Below are positions 33,483 to 42,682 of a stretch of 64,000 bases of DNA, piece by piece. The notes under the pieces are model-generated. The model was not told where the DNA came from. It did not search any database and worked only from the letters and a program-made list of their open reading frames with translations. Positions within the stretch are counted from its first letter, which is position 1. Each line of letters begins with the position of its first letter. The stretch comes from Mesorhizobium norvegicum (lineage in GTDB: Bacteria > Pseudomonadota > Alphaproteobacteria > Rhizobiales > Rhizobiaceae), in NCBI RefSeq assembly GCF_004919685.1, contig NZ_SMYZ01000027.1, positions 3,371 to 67,370 on the forward strand. The letters run 5' to 3'. Both the position numbers and the translations under genes were made by a program.

Positions 33483-36400
33483 CTATTTCGCGCCGAGGCT
33501 CAGCGCCTTCTTGCGGTCGGCTTCGGCGCGCTTGTGATTGTCCTTGGCCTCCCACGCCTTGCTTCGCGCGTCGTAAGCAGCGGCAAACTTGGGATTGAGT
33601 TTTATTGCCTGGCTAAGATCGGCAATAGCTCCGTCATAGTCCGCCCTGCTGGTCCGGATCACGCCTCGGCCGAAATAGCCAAATGGGTTCTTGTGGTCGA
33701 GGCTGAGGGCCTTTTCGAAATCGCGCAGCGCAGCGACATCCTCGTGCCTTCCCATCCACAAGAGGCCTCGATCGGCATAGACATTTGCGTCCTTGGGATT
33801 GAGACTGATCGCCTTTTCGAAGTCGGCAAACGCCCCCTCGTAGTTATCCTGGAAGCTGAGGTTCCGGCCGCGGTCATAGTACGTCTCGGCAATATTCGGA
33901 TTGATCGCGATCGCCTGCGTGTAATCGGCGACGGCATGAGCGTAATCGTTCCTGGCCTCCCAGGCCATTGCTCGGGCCAGATAGGCATCATGGAACGCCG
34001 GAAAGAGTGCAATCGCCTTGCCGTACAGGGCTATGGCGCCGTCATAGTCGTCCTTTCCATACAGCGCTCGACCCTTGTTGAAGGTTTGCGCGGCGCGTGA
34101 AGTCCAACTCGGCCTGGTCGCTTGCTCGCCAGCCCGGCCAGCGGCCTTGCCTGGCATCTTCGATGCATTCGCTTCGTCTCTTGCAACCATCGCCAACTTG
34201 CGGCCCTTGCGGGCGGGGGCCATCTTTGGGTTGAGCTTCAGCGCCTGGTCGAAGTCGGCAATCGCCGGGTCGTAGTCGCCCTTAGTGAGCCAGACGGTGC
34301 CACGCGCAAAATAGGCCGGCGCATACTGCGGGTTGAGTTCGATCACGCGGCTGTAGTCGGCGATGGCGCGATCCAGTTCGTTCTTGTTTGTCCACGCGAC
34401 AGCGCGGCCGAGATAGGCGTCTGAATAGCTGGGATAGAGTTCGATCACCTTGTCGAAGTCGGTGATGGCTGCGTCGTACATGCCCTTCTCGACAAGCGAC
34501 GTACCGCGGCCGACATAGGCCGAGGCCTTTCTTGGATCGAGCGCAATCGCCTTGCTGTATTCGGCGATGGCGCGATCGAATTTGCCTTTGTCGTAAAAGG
34601 CGTCGCCGCGGTCGATGAAAGCCTTGAGGTTCTTCGGGTCCGAGCCGACGGCATCAGGCGCGGCACCGCCTTTCTTCAACGCGGCCACGGCCGCCTTGCG
34701 GGCGACCGCGTAGTCCGGATTGCCCGGATAGAGCCTTATCGCCTGGTCGAAGTCGGCAATGGCGCCGTTATAATCCTTGCTGTCGGCCCGTTCTATGCCG
34801 CGCCCGTAATAGCTGGGGGCATCTTTGGCATCGATCTCGATCGCCGCCGAATAGGCTGTGATGGCTCGCTGGGTATCGCCCTTCACGTGCCAGGCCATGC
34901 CCATGCAGAAATAGGCATCCAGCACCTTCGGATCGAGTTCGGCGGCCTGGCCGCAATCGGCGAGAGCACCTTCGGCATCCTCGGTCGTGGCCTTGGCCAT
35001 GCCCCGGCGAACATAGGCAGAGACCATATTCGGGAGGAGCTTGATCACCCGGTCATAGTCGGCAATCGCCCGGTCATAGGCGCGCTTGGCGGACCAGGCA
35101 TTGCCGCGGCCAAAAAAGGCGAGGGGACTGTCGGGATCGAGCGCGATCGCCTTGCCATACGCGCCGATTGCCTCGTCGTACTTGCCGCCATCCGACAGGC
35201 TGTCGCCGTTCTGCACCGCGACGAGAACGCGCGGGTCGGTCGCCTGAATGAGCTCCGCCATCTTGGCCGCGGATAGCTTGCCGTCGGACTGGGCTTCGTG
35301 TCCGTTGTCCTGCGTGGCCAAGGGTTGGGCGCGGGGAGCGGTGCCCGTTGTATCGCCTCCACCTTTCGCTGCAACCGCCGCCTTGCGGCTGAGGACATAA
35401 TCGGCGTTGCCCGGGCCGAGCTTGATCGCTTCGTCGAAGTCGGCAATGGCGCCGTCATAGTCTTTGCTATCGGCCCGCGCCATGCCGCGCCCGTAATAGC
35501 TCGCGTCATCCTTCGGATCGATCCCGATCGCCACCGAATAGGCGGCGATCGCACTCCCTGGGTCGCCCTTTGCGTGCCAGGCCATGCCATTGCAGAAGTA
35601 GGCGTCGCGCGCCTTTGGATCGAGTGTTGCAGCTCGGTTGCAATCGGCAAGGGCGCCCTCGGCATCGCCTGACGTGACCTTTGCGAGGCCCCGGCGAAAA
35701 TGAGCTGCGGCAAAATCAGGGGCGAGTTCGGTGACCTTGTCGTAGTCGGCGATCGCCTGCTCGTAGGCGCGTTTGGCAGCCCAGGCCTTGCCGCGGCCGA
35801 AATAGGCGAACCGGTTGTTCGGATCGAGCGAGATCGCCTGGTTGTAGGCGCCGATCGCCTGATCGTACTTGCCCATGTCCAGGAAGGCATCGCCGCCAAG
35901 GATCGCTTCCAGGGCGTGCGGGTCGGTCGCCTCCAGGGCCTTCGCGGCCAGCGTGTCTTGCGTGGCCGCCATATTCGAATTCGAAACGGTGGCTCGCGGC
36001 TTTGGCTGTTGTGTGTCTGGCAACGGTGCCGACTTGCTGTCGTTGCCCGCAACCTCACGGCAGCTTCCCGCCCATTTTGGGTCGAGCTCGGCGGCGCGAC
36101 GGCAATCCGCCGCCGCACCGACCATATCGCCCTTCAGTGTCCTGGCGCCGGCCCGGCTGAAATAGGCTTCGGCGCTCTGGGGATCGAAGCTGATCGCCTT
36201 GTCGAAATCGAGAAGTGCGCCTTCGACGCCATATTTTGCAAGCCGCGCCTCGGCGCGCTCGAGCAGGACTTTTGCAGCTGCCGGGTCCCTTGTCCCAGTG
36301 GCAACCAACGGAGCTGTTTCGCCCGGGGCGCGTTCGCTGCAAGAGCCTGCGCGCTTCGGGTCGAGTTCGATGGCGCGCCGACAGTCGGTGGCGGCTATGG

Positions 36401-37529
36401 CGTAATTTCCCTGGGATGCCTCTGCAAGCGCCCGGTCGTGAAAGGCTTCGGCGTTGTAAGGATCTAGCTGGATCGCAAAGCTGAATGAGTCTATCGCGCC
36501 TCTGACGTCGCCTTGCACCTGCTGTTCCAGCCCCCGTTTGAGGTTCCAGGCAACAAGCTCGGAGTGATCCTCTTTGGGGTATAGTTGTAGCGGTTCGTAC
36601 ACAGGGGATGCGGCAGGTTTGGGTGTCTGTGGCACAGCTGGCGCCTTCGCGCCCACCGGTCCTGTGTCGCAGCCACCTGCCTTCTTCGGATCGAACTCGA
36701 TGGCCTTTCGGCAATCGGCGGCTGCGCCGACCGCGTCGCCGTTGCGTGTCCGCACCAGGGAGCGGCCGAAATAGGCCCTCGCATATTTCACATCAAGGGC
36801 GATCGCCTTGTCGAAATCGGCTATGGCGAGATCGTTGTAGCCCTTGCTCGCCCAGGCGACGGCCCGGTAGTAATAGCCGTCGATACCAGCGGCATCGAGT
36901 TCCACCGCCGTGCTGGCGTCGGCAATCGCGCGAGTCCAATCGTTCTTGCCGAGCCAGGCAGCACTCCGGTTGGCATAGGCGTCGGCGTTCTTGGGATCGG
37001 CCTCGATAGCTTGTTGAAAATCGAGAATGGCCGCATCGGTACGGCCTTTGCGCAGGAAGGCGGCGCCGCGGTTGGAATAAGCATCGCTGGACGATGGCTC
37101 CAGGCTGATGGCGAGGTTGAAGTCCGCGATAGCGCGGTCGTTGTCTCCCTTGTCGTACCAATCGGCTCCGCGGTTGAAGTATGCCGATGCCTGCTTGGGA
37201 TCGAGCGCAATCGCCTCACTGTAGTCCGCGATCGACCGATCGTAGTCCTGCTTGTCGTCCCGGGCGACGCCCCGATGGAAGTAGGCCATGACGCGAATGG
37301 GCGGCGGCTGCGTGGTGTCCTCGGCGATCGGCGTGCAGGCGGCGATGCGCTTGTCCGGCTCGATGTCCTTGCCTATGCAGGTTGCGTAGTCCCTCTCTGT
37401 GGCGAGCGCCGGTGCGTTGAGGGCGAGAATGACAGCAAGTCCAGCCAACAGCCGGCCGGGCGAAACCTTCATCGGCACACGCAATCCAATCACGGCGACG
37501 GGCAACCCCGCACCTTTCCAGCTCGCCAT
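33483..37529 (-). CDS. Giant TPR-repeat exported protein
   Basis: 1348 residues built almost wholly of tetratricopeptide repeats of the 34-residue type (typical unit: AYFNRGADWYDKGDNDRAIA with DFNLAISLEP following), about 30 units in three or four blocks separated by Ala/Pro/Lys-rich linkers. Four longer sections each open with LxADCxxAIELDPKxAGSC-like cysteine-bearing repeats. The chosen ATG has GGAGG nine bases upstream; a hydrophobic signal (LLAGLAVILALNAPALA) follows at 27-43, so export is likely. TPR arrays scaffold protein complexes. It is co-transcribed with a membrane-anchored helical protein. Confidence 0.92.
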   Translation of the reverse strand: MASWKGAGLPVAVIGLRVPMKVSPGRLLAGLAVILALNAPALATERDYATCIGKDIEPDKRIAACTPIAEDTTQPPPIRVMAYFHRGVARDDKQDYDRSIADYSEAIALDPKQASAYFNRGADWYDKGDNDRAIADFNLAISLEPSSSDAYSNRGAAFLRKGRTDAAILDFQQAIEADPKNADAYANRSAAWLGKNDWTRAIADASTAVELDAAGIDGYYYRAVAWASKGYNDLAIADFDKAIALDVKYARAYFGRSLVRTRNGDAVGAAADCRKAIEFDPKKAGGCDTGPVGAKAPAVPQTPKPAASPVYEPLQLYPKEDHSELVAWNLKRGLEQQVQGDVRGAIDSFSFAIQLDPYNAEAFHDRALAEASQGNYAIAATDCRRAIELDPKRAGSCSERAPGETAPLVATGTRDPAAAKVLLERAEARLAKYGVEGALLDFDKAISFDPQSAEAYFSRAGARTLKGDMVGAAADCRRAAELDPKWAGSCREVAGNDSKSAPLPDTQQPKPRATVSNSNMAATQDTLAAKALEATDPHALEAILGGDAFLDMGKYDQAIGAYNQAISLDPNNRFAYFGRGKAWAAKRAYEQAIADYDKVTELAPDFAAAHFRRGLAKVTSGDAEGALADCNRAATLDPKARDAYFCNGMAWHAKGDPGSAIAAYSVAIGIDPKDDASYYGRGMARADSKDYDGAIADFDEAIKLGPGNADYVLSRKAAVAAKGGGDTTGTAPRAQPLATQDNGHEAQSDGKLSAAKMAELIQATDPRVLVAVQNGDSLSDGGKYDEAIGAYGKAIALDPDSPLAFFGRGNAWSAKRAYDRAIADYDRVIKLLPNMVSAYVRRGMAKATTEDAEGALADCGQAAELDPKVLDAYFCMGMAWHVKGDTQRAITAYSAAIEIDAKDAPSYYGRGIERADSKDYNGAIADFDQAIRLYPGNPDYAVARKAAVAALKKGGAAPDAVGSDPKNLKAFIDRGDAFYDKGKFDRAIAEYSKAIALDPRKASAYVGRGTSLVEKGMYDAAITDFDKVIELYPSYSDAYLGRAVAWTNKNELDRAIADYSRVIELNPQYAPAYFARGTVWLTKGDYDPAIADFDQALKLNPKMAPARKGRKLAMVARDEANASKMPGKAAGRAGEQATRPSWTSRAAQTFNKGRALYGKDDYDGAIALYGKAIALFPAFHDAYLARAMAWEARNDYAHAVADYTQAIAINPNIAETYYDRGRNLSFQDNYEGAFADFEKAISLNPKDANVYADRGLLWMGRHEDVAALRDFEKALSLDHKNPFGYFGRGVIRTSRADYDGAIADLSQAIKLNPKFAAAYDARSKAWEAKDNHKRAEADRKKALSLGAK

Positions 37530-37595
37530 ATCGCTGGTCCTCCCCCCGAAAAACCTTGGTCCGCCTCAGCGGTAATCGCTTATTGTTCCTTATTT

Positions 37596-37628
37596 GTTCC
37601 AGAATGCAAGCATAAATTGCAATGGAAC
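37596..37628. promoter_or_regulatory. Nested inverted repeat upstream of the TPR operon
   Basis: GTTCCA and TGGAAC form the outer arms and TGCAA and TTGCA inner arms of one 33-bp dyad. Next to it TTGTTCC occurs again at 37583-37589 as a direct repeat of the outer half-site. It lies about 70-100 bp upstream of the TPR start and may be an operator. Confidence 0.45.
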
Positions 37629-37755
37629 GGAGCCAATCTGCATCGCCGTGCCCCCACGGCTTGCATGCGTTTCGGACGCTTAATGCTGATCCGATCTTGT
37701 TGATTAACTGCCCGGCAATGGTTGCATGCAAAGGTCGCCCTGAGGGATTGTTGGG

Positions 37756-38451
37756 GTGCTTGCCTTGCTGATATCAAAAAGCGAAACCCTTTCGCACATC
37801 AAAGACGACAGGATTTTGTCCGCAGCCCGAAAGCGCGAGATCCTGGTCGATTTGCGGGAAGGCTTCTTTCGGATCTGCGCGCTGGCTTTCGCGGGGATGT
37901 TCGTCTACCGCGGTGTATACCACCTTATGCTCGATCCGACCCGCCTCAACGTGGCGCTGTTGGCGATTTCCGAGATCCTGACCTTTACCTGGCTGCTTCT
38001 GTCGCGGCGGCCGCAGGTTCGCGACTGGAATCCGCTCACGGTGGTTGTCTCGGTGATCGCCAGCTTCGGTGTCGGCTTCATCGATCTGGAGCCGGGCGTG
38101 GCCATCGTTCCGGTCTATTTCGCGGCGCCTCTGCAGGCCCTGGCGTTGGGGTTCGTGATCTGGGGAAAGATATCGCTGGGGCGTTCGTTCGCCATTCTGC
38201 CCGGCAATCGCGGCGTGATGACCGGCGGCGCCTACCGCCTGGTGCGGCATCCGATCTATGCCGGTTATCTTGCCGGCCATGTCCTGTTCCTGCTGTCGGC
38301 CTTTTCCTTCTACAATCTCGCCGTCTACGCTGTGATCACCTTCTTCCAGGTGCATCGCATCCTGCGCGAAGAGGCGCTGTTGGCCGCCACGCCGGAATAC
38401 CGGGACTATATGAAGCGCGTCCATTACAGATTGTTCTACGGGATCGTCTGA
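37756..38451 (+). CDS. Isoprenylcysteine/phospholipid methyltransferase-like membrane protein
   Basis: 231 residues from a GTG start. About five hydrophobic helices, with the C-terminal SAM-binding motif of the ICMT/PEMT superfamily: GAYRLVRHPIYAGYLAGHVL and, after one helix, HRILREEALLAATPEYRDYM. In bacteria such proteins methylate lipids or small hydrophobic compounds; the target here is unknown. The stop codon is followed at once by a remnant of an unrelated glycine-rich gene. Confidence 0.88.
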   Translation: MLALLISKSETLSHIKDDRILSAARKREILVDLREGFFRICALAFAGMFVYRGVYHLMLDPTRLNVALLAISEILTFTWLLLSRRPQVRDWNPLTVVVSVIASFGVGFIDLEPGVAIVPVYFAAPLQALALGFVIWGKISLGRSFAILPGNRGVMTGGAYRLVRHPIYAGYLAGHVLFLLSAFSFYNLAVYAVITFFQVHRILREEALLAATPEYRDYMKRVHYRLFYGIV

Positions 38452-38774
38452 CAACAGGGCGGCCAACCCGCAATACCGGGCTGGGTAGCGGCGGCGTCAA
38501 CGCCGGCGCCGGTGCCAATGTCGGTGGCTCGAGCGGCGTCGGCGTTGGCGTTGGTGTCGGCATCGGCGGCGGAACCAACCCGAGCAATCCAGGCAATCCC
38601 GGGAATCCGGGTAATCCCGGTACTCCGGGACATCCGAACCTGCCGGGTGTCGTCGCCGACATGTCGAACAGCCAGGTGGCGCGGATGAAGAAGCGCTGCG
38701 TCGATGTGCTCGGCAGTTCTGGGGTCTATGACCGCGACCTGCGCCAGCTCTGCCTGCTCATCGCACGCCGCTGA
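38452..38774 (+). pseudogene. 5'-truncated glycine-rich secreted-protein gene
   Basis: 107 codons in a different frame from the methyltransferase: NTGLGSGGVNAGAGANVGGS, a Val/Gly run, then collagen-like NPSNPGNPGNPGNPGTPGHP, ending in a conserved-looking tail SQVARMKKRCVDVLGSSGVY then DRDLRQLCLLIARR. The tail and glycine region look like secreted rhizobial proteins, but there is no ATG, GTG or TTG and no signal peptide: the frame simply runs on into the methyltransferase gene. Best read as the 3' part of a gene whose 5' end has been replaced. Confidence 0.55.
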
Positions 38775-39024
38775 CACCAGCAGTGCCGGGATCGGAAGTG
38801 CCGAACCAGCCGTGAGGCTTGACCGCACTCTCCGGGCCTGCGGCCGGTCGGAAAGCCCGCCATGCCGGCGGGCTTTCCGTGTGGTTACCCCGAGTGTTCC
38901 CGTGCGTCCGGCATCGCTGCGCCGGGCGGAACGCTAATGCTTTGAAAGCGTTCACATCCCAGCAACATCGAAATAGCGCGATGTTGAAACCGGCGCGATG
39001 GCGCCCACAGGAGCGGGAAAAGCC

Positions 39025-39189
39025 ATGAGCTTAGGAACCATTCTCATCATTATCCTCATCATTGCGCTGCTCGGTGGCTTCAGCGGCCTCGGCGGCGGCC
39101 CTTTCTACGGAACCGGCTATTATGGCGGCGGTGGTCTTGGGCTCGTTCTGCTCATCCTCATCGTGCTTGTTGTGCTTGGGCGGATCTAG
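39025..39189 (+). CDS. DUF3309 small membrane protein
   Basis: 54 residues: MSLGTILIIILIIALLGGFS, a Gly/Tyr-rich loop (GGGPFYGTGYYGGGG), and a second helix LGLVLLILIVLVVLGRI. This two-helix, glycine-loop form with the LGRI ending is the DUF3309 signature. GGAG precedes the ATG. These peptides are common in alphaproteobacteria, often stress-linked, without known function. Confidence 0.88.
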   Translation: MSLGTILIIILIIALLGGFSGLGGGPFYGTGYYGGGGLGLVLLILIVLVVLGRI

Positions 39190-39521
39190 CCGTGCTGCTC
39201 GATTGACGCGGGAGCGATCGCAATCTCGTGACCGCGTCAGTGCCTGTGGCGCACCGGATTGTGATGTGTGCGGGCCTGCTTGTGATCCGGCTGGTTTCGA
39301 AATTTTTGTAAGATGATTGCGGTCCACACCCCCGTGGAAACAAGAGGAGAGGGTCCCACCCCTTGTCCTCCTCCAAGGCCCGCTCCGGTTCACCGTGGCG
39401 GGCTTTTGCTTGATGGGCGAGGGAACCGGCTTGCGTCGATGTCGTTGAGTTACGGAAGGCTGCCAATGCCCCTGACGCTGCACCCTGCGAAATTCGTGAT
39501 GATCTTCACGTCCTGCGGCGG
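39190..39521. other. Intergenic region
   Basis: About 330 bases between the DUF3309 gene and a short reading frame. Apart from one intrinsic terminator (separately listed) I see no gene, promoter or repeat in it. Confidence 0.6.
39378..39407 (+). terminator. Intrinsic terminator
   Basis: Stem GCCCGC/GCGGGC with an inner CGG/CCG pairing around TTCA, followed by TTTT. The arms and loop closely match the terminator after the phage lysis genes (22798-22831). It is about 190 nt past the DUF3309 stop. Confidence 0.75.
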
Positions 39522-39653
39522 ATGGTGGCGGCGCGCGGCCGCATCGAGACTATCCAGGGAATAGATGCGCTATTGGCGTGGCGGAAGCAGAGGCCATCAA
39601 GGTCATCCGCCGCATCGACCGCTCAGCCTGACCAGAAAGAAGGATTGCGATGA
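39522..39653 (+). CDS. Possible short gene coupled to flavin-fold protein
   Basis: 43 residues from ATG (MVAARGRIETIQGIDALLAW). The stop overlaps the next ATG (ATGA type), as in coupled gene pairs. In-frame codons continue upstream for about 35 residues with protein-like content (VDVVELRKAANAPDAAPCEI) but offer no start codon, so it may be the tail of a decayed gene. Evidence is weak. Confidence 0.3.
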   Translation: MVAARGRIETIQGIDALLAWRKQRPSRSSAASTAQPDQKEGLR

Positions 39654-40135
39654 ACGTCAAGGAGATGACGCGGCTGGACTGCGTCGCGCTGCTGAAGGCG
39701 CAAAGGCTTGGCCGCCTGGCCTGTGTGCGCGAGCACAGGCCCTATGTGGTGCCGATCCATTTTGCCTTCGGTGGTGACACCATTTTCAGCTTCTCGCTTC
39801 CCGGCAGGAAGGTCGAGTGGATGCAGGCCAATCCCCACGTCTGTCTTCAGGTGGATGACGTCGGGGGTATCAACGGTTGGAGGAGCGTCGTCGTGGACGG
39901 CCTTTTCGAGGAGTTGCCCAAAGGACCGGACCTGGACGGCAGCACCGCCGGCGTCGAAAGAATGACCGCTCCCGTCGACAGTGATCGCAAATTTGCCTGG
40001 TCGCTTCTGGCAAGGCACGCGAACTGGTGGGAACCGGGAGCCCTGAAGCCAGGCGACGCCGCGACAGTTTCGGGCAGCCATCTCTTCTATCAGATCAGGA
40101 TCGAGGCGATATCCGGAAGGCAGGCATCGTGGTAG
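39650..40135 (+). CDS. Pyridoxamine 5'-phosphate oxidase-fold protein
   Basis: 161 residues with GAAGGA before the ATG. The N-terminal half follows the FMN-binding split-barrel pattern of PPOX-like proteins: LLKAQRLGRLACVREHRPYV, VPIHFAFGGDTIFSFSLPGR, KVEWMQANPHVCLQVDDV. Length and pattern fit the small flavin- or heme-binding members rather than PdxH, so no role in vitamin B6 synthesis is implied. The function is unknown. Confidence 0.88.
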   Translation: MNVKEMTRLDCVALLKAQRLGRLACVREHRPYVVPIHFAFGGDTIFSFSLPGRKVEWMQANPHVCLQVDDVGGINGWRSVVVDGLFEELPKGPDLDGSTAGVERMTAPVDSDRKFAWSLLARHANWWEPGALKPGDAATVSGSHLFYQIRIEAISGRQASW

Positions 40136-40140
40136 CGGTT

Positions 40141-41211
40141 TTACGCCGCTCGCGGCACCCGTGAGGTGAACGTCGCCCTTGTGACCGACACGCTGGTGCC
40201 GTCAGTGTCGCTGATGACGTCCACCTTGGCCTCTAGCTGTTTGACCAATGCTTCCACGATGGCTGTTCCAAGACCGGTAGCCGGTACATCGTTGGCGATC
40301 TTGCCGACGCCATTGTCCGAAACCGTGAGTTTCCAGTCGCTGCCCGCGGTCTCGTAGCTCACCTGGATGCGAGCGCCGGCCCTCTCCTTGGGGAAGGCGT
40401 ATTTGATGGCGTTGAGCACGAGTTCGGTAACGATCAGTCCCAGGCTGACGGCCCTTTGCGAATCCATCCTGCCGCCTTCGGCCGTCACGGTGACCGTGAT
40501 CGGCTGGGTTTCGCCGACCATCGACGAGGCGAGGCTGCTGCACAGTTTCGGAAGGTAAGAGCCGACATCGATCTCGTCGACACCGGCTGAAGTGTGGAGA
40601 TGGCGTTGCACCTCGGCCACGGACAGAACGCGCTGATGGGCGTCCTTGAGATGCTGGCGCGTCTCTTCCGACGTGACCGAGCGTGCCTTCAGCAACAGGA
40701 TCGAGGCAATGATCTGCAGGCTGTTGGCGACCCGATGCTCCATCTCGCGCAGCAGCACGTCCTTCTGCCGAAGCAGATCTTCGGTGCGGCTGAGCAGCTC
40801 TTCCTTCTCCCGCTCGATGACACGACGGGCCGTTATGTCATTGAAGGCGAGAAGAATGGTGATGGCCGTACTGTGGTCGTAAAGCACCTTGCGGGCATTG
40901 AGCAGCATGGTGCGGCGGCCAATCTGCGGGAAATCATGCTCGACCTCGAAACCGTCCATGGCGGTCTTCTCGGGAATGATGGTCTCCAGCAGCAGGCGAA
41001 GGGCGGGAATATCCCACTGACCGTCGCCGAGCGCGTAGAGCAGCGAGCCCTGGGTCTGCTGCGGGTCGACTTCGAATGTCTTGTAGAAGGAGCGGCTGGC
41101 AGCCAGCACGCGAAACTGCTCGTCGAGGACCAGGAACGGCTCGGTGATCGTGTTGACGATCGCCTGCGCCAGCGTCTGCGCGTCTTCGATATTCGCAATG
41201 GGTTGAAACAT
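40141..41211 (-). CDS. PAS-domain HisKA_2 sensor histidine kinase
   Basis: 356 residues from ATG (MFQPIANIEDAQTLAQAIVN); a GTG 16 codons upstream is also possible and neither has a clear ribosome-binding site. A PAS domain covers about 14-128 (ITEPFLVLDEQFRVLAASRS ... LLAFNDITARR), then a short coiled segment. The H box LLREMEHRVANSLQIIASIL places the phospho-acceptor at His159. The ATPase domain has ELVLNAIKYAFP and DNGVGKI, GTAIVEALVKQL. No response regulator adjacent. Soluble; likely cytosolic sensor. Confidence 0.93.
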   Translation of the reverse strand: MFQPIANIEDAQTLAQAIVNTITEPFLVLDEQFRVLAASRSFYKTFEVDPQQTQGSLLYALGDGQWDIPALRLLLETIIPEKTAMDGFEVEHDFPQIGRRTMLLNARKVLYDHSTAITILLAFNDITARRVIEREKEELLSRTEDLLRQKDVLLREMEHRVANSLQIIASILLLKARSVTSEETRQHLKDAHQRVLSVAEVQRHLHTSAGVDEIDVGSYLPKLCSSLASSMVGETQPITVTVTAEGGRMDSQRAVSLGLIVTELVLNAIKYAFPKERAGARIQVSYETAGSDWKLTVSDNGVGKIANDVPATGLGTAIVEALVKQLEAKVDVISDTDGTSVSVTRATFTSRVPRAA

Positions 41212-41415
41212 GGGCACAAAGCCAAACGAGCGGCGTTCTGCCACTCCAAACGCCGACACTATATCTTTGCCTGGCCGTTGTCGCCCATTGAATCCTCCAG
41301 CACGGTAATGTGTTGGCCGCCACTTTGCTGGCTTGCCATTGAACAGGAAAAGGCGGGCACCTGGCCCGCCTTCATCCGGTTGTTCTTTTCGGGCATGCGC
41401 CCAAATCGTGCTGCG

Positions 41416-41709
41416 TCAGTTCGCGCCGCCGAGCTGCTTGGTCATCTTGCAGAAATTGTCATGCGACTTGGCAATGGCCCCGTCGCCACATTCCTTCATC
41501 ATGCCTGCGCGGTCTTCTTCCTTCATGGCCATCCAGGCGGTCTTGAACTCCGCGTCGGACTTCATGGTCTTCATGCCGGCATCGGTAAAGAAGGGAGACA
41601 TCTTCGCCGGATCATCGAGTGCCGATGTTCCGGTGCTGCCGGCGGCCAAAGCCGAGCCAGTCATCATCGCAAGCGCCATCGCGCCCATCGTGAGCATCTT
41701 GAGGTTCAT
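41416..41709 (-). CDS. Small secreted protein
   Basis: 97 residues (MNLKMLTMGAMALAMMTGSA) with AGAGGAA upstream. The signal peptide ends at ALA-AGS near 23. The mature domain has KMSPFFTDAGMKTMKSDAEF then AWMAMKEEDRAGMMKECGDG and a second cysteine in NFCKMTKQL, forming a small helical Met-rich protein with one possible disulfide. No named family. Upstream in-frame sequence is not a better start. Confidence 0.78.
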   Translation of the reverse strand: MNLKMLTMGAMALAMMTGSALAAGSTGTSALDDPAKMSPFFTDAGMKTMKSDAEFKTAWMAMKEEDRAGMMKECGDGAIAKSHDNFCKMTKQLGGAN

Positions 41710-41916
41710 TTGGGAATTCCTCTCTGTCGAGGCCATTGGAATAAACGACCTGCAGACAAACGGGATCGAGAGAAAACAGTTCCTTCGGAGGAATATATTA
41801 AAACGAGGTTTTATTTTATCGGCCCTGCTTAGCACAGCGCCGAATCAATTGAATCTGCGGCGATATTCTCGATTCTCGGCGAGGCCGCAGACATTAAGTT
41901 CAGGCCGGTCCAGCGG

Positions 41917-42174
41917 CTACTCCATATCAGGTACGTCGCCGCTGACGAAGAGCGTGTTCGGCGGGCCGTATTCGCCCAGCGTCGGGTCGGCCTCGCGGCT
42001 CCAGGCGATGACGCCGGCATGTTTTGCGGCCAGAGCCCTGGCAGTGCGTATGGCGCGGTCCTCGCTCTGCTGGTCGGCGGGTCCAAAGGCTGGAAACAAT
42101 TCCCCATCCTCGCCGCGATCGAACGCGACCACGACGATCAGCCTAGGATTTTTCTGGCCACTGGAATCGGACAT
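41917..42174 (-). CDS. Small hypothetical protein
   Basis: 85 residues (MSDSSGQKNPRLIVVVAFDR), with AAGGTG just upstream. The chain looks like a small alpha/beta soluble domain: LIVVVAFDR, ELFPAFGPADQQSEDRAIRT, AAKHAGVIAWSREADPTLGE. No motif recognised. Its start is 73 nt from the divergent DUF982 start; the two may share a promoter region. Confidence 0.68.
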   Translation of the reverse strand: MSDSSGQKNPRLIVVVAFDRGEDGELFPAFGPADQQSEDRAIRTARALAAKHAGVIAWSREADPTLGEYGPPNTLFVSGDVPDME

Positions 42175-42247
42175 CTTGCACCTTTGGCGCGGAACCTATC
42201 ACAATATAGGGAATTGGGTCGGCACGTTCGATTTCGGAGGTGGGGTG

Positions 42248-42517
42248 GTGCAAGACCAGCGTTTCGATGAGCCGGTCAGGATTGCGCTCGGCCGATCGCG
42301 AAACTCGATCTTCAATGTGGAGAGGGTCGCTCAGGCTGCCGACATCCTGATGAACCGCTGGCCGGTTGTGACCGGGCAAAGGCATATGGTTGCCCGCAAG
42401 GTCTGCCTGGCCGTGCTTGAGGGAAAGAAAGAAGCCTCGGCGGCACGGGCGGCGTTCATCAACGCCGCGATCGAGGCGGACATCCTCGTCGAGCCCCGTG
42501 AGGTGTCGATATCGTAG
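42248..42517 (+). CDS. DUF982 small protein
   Basis: 89 residues from a GTG start, chosen because GGAGG lies seven bases upstream; the GTG codon just before it is also possible. The DUF982 features are RFDEPVRIALGRSRNSIFNV, AADILMNRWP and AFINAAIEADILVEP. It extends about eight residues beyond the usual end (REVSIS). Fourth member of this family in the window. Confidence 0.8.
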   Translation: MQDQRFDEPVRIALGRSRNSIFNVERVAQAADILMNRWPVVTGQRHMVARKVCLAVLEGKKEASAARAAFINAAIEADILVEPREVSIS

Positions 42518-42682
42518 CTATCCGGCCAAATTGAATCAAGAACTGGCGCTATCTTCTTGATTGATTGCGGTCTTTTCGGTTGATCGGTGGTCGGCTTTTC
42601 GGAATCCGTATGCCGGCCTGTCGTCGGCGGTTTTGTAGGCATTCCGCAACATTCGCGCCCGTTGGCTTGCTTTTGGATCCCG

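Noticed and set aside
38560..38640. Possible tandem repeat array or CRISPR in the glycine-rich stretch
   Set aside because: The short repeats encode NPG triplets of a collagen-like segment; there are no spacers of constant length. No CRISPR array or cas gene was seen anywhere in the window.
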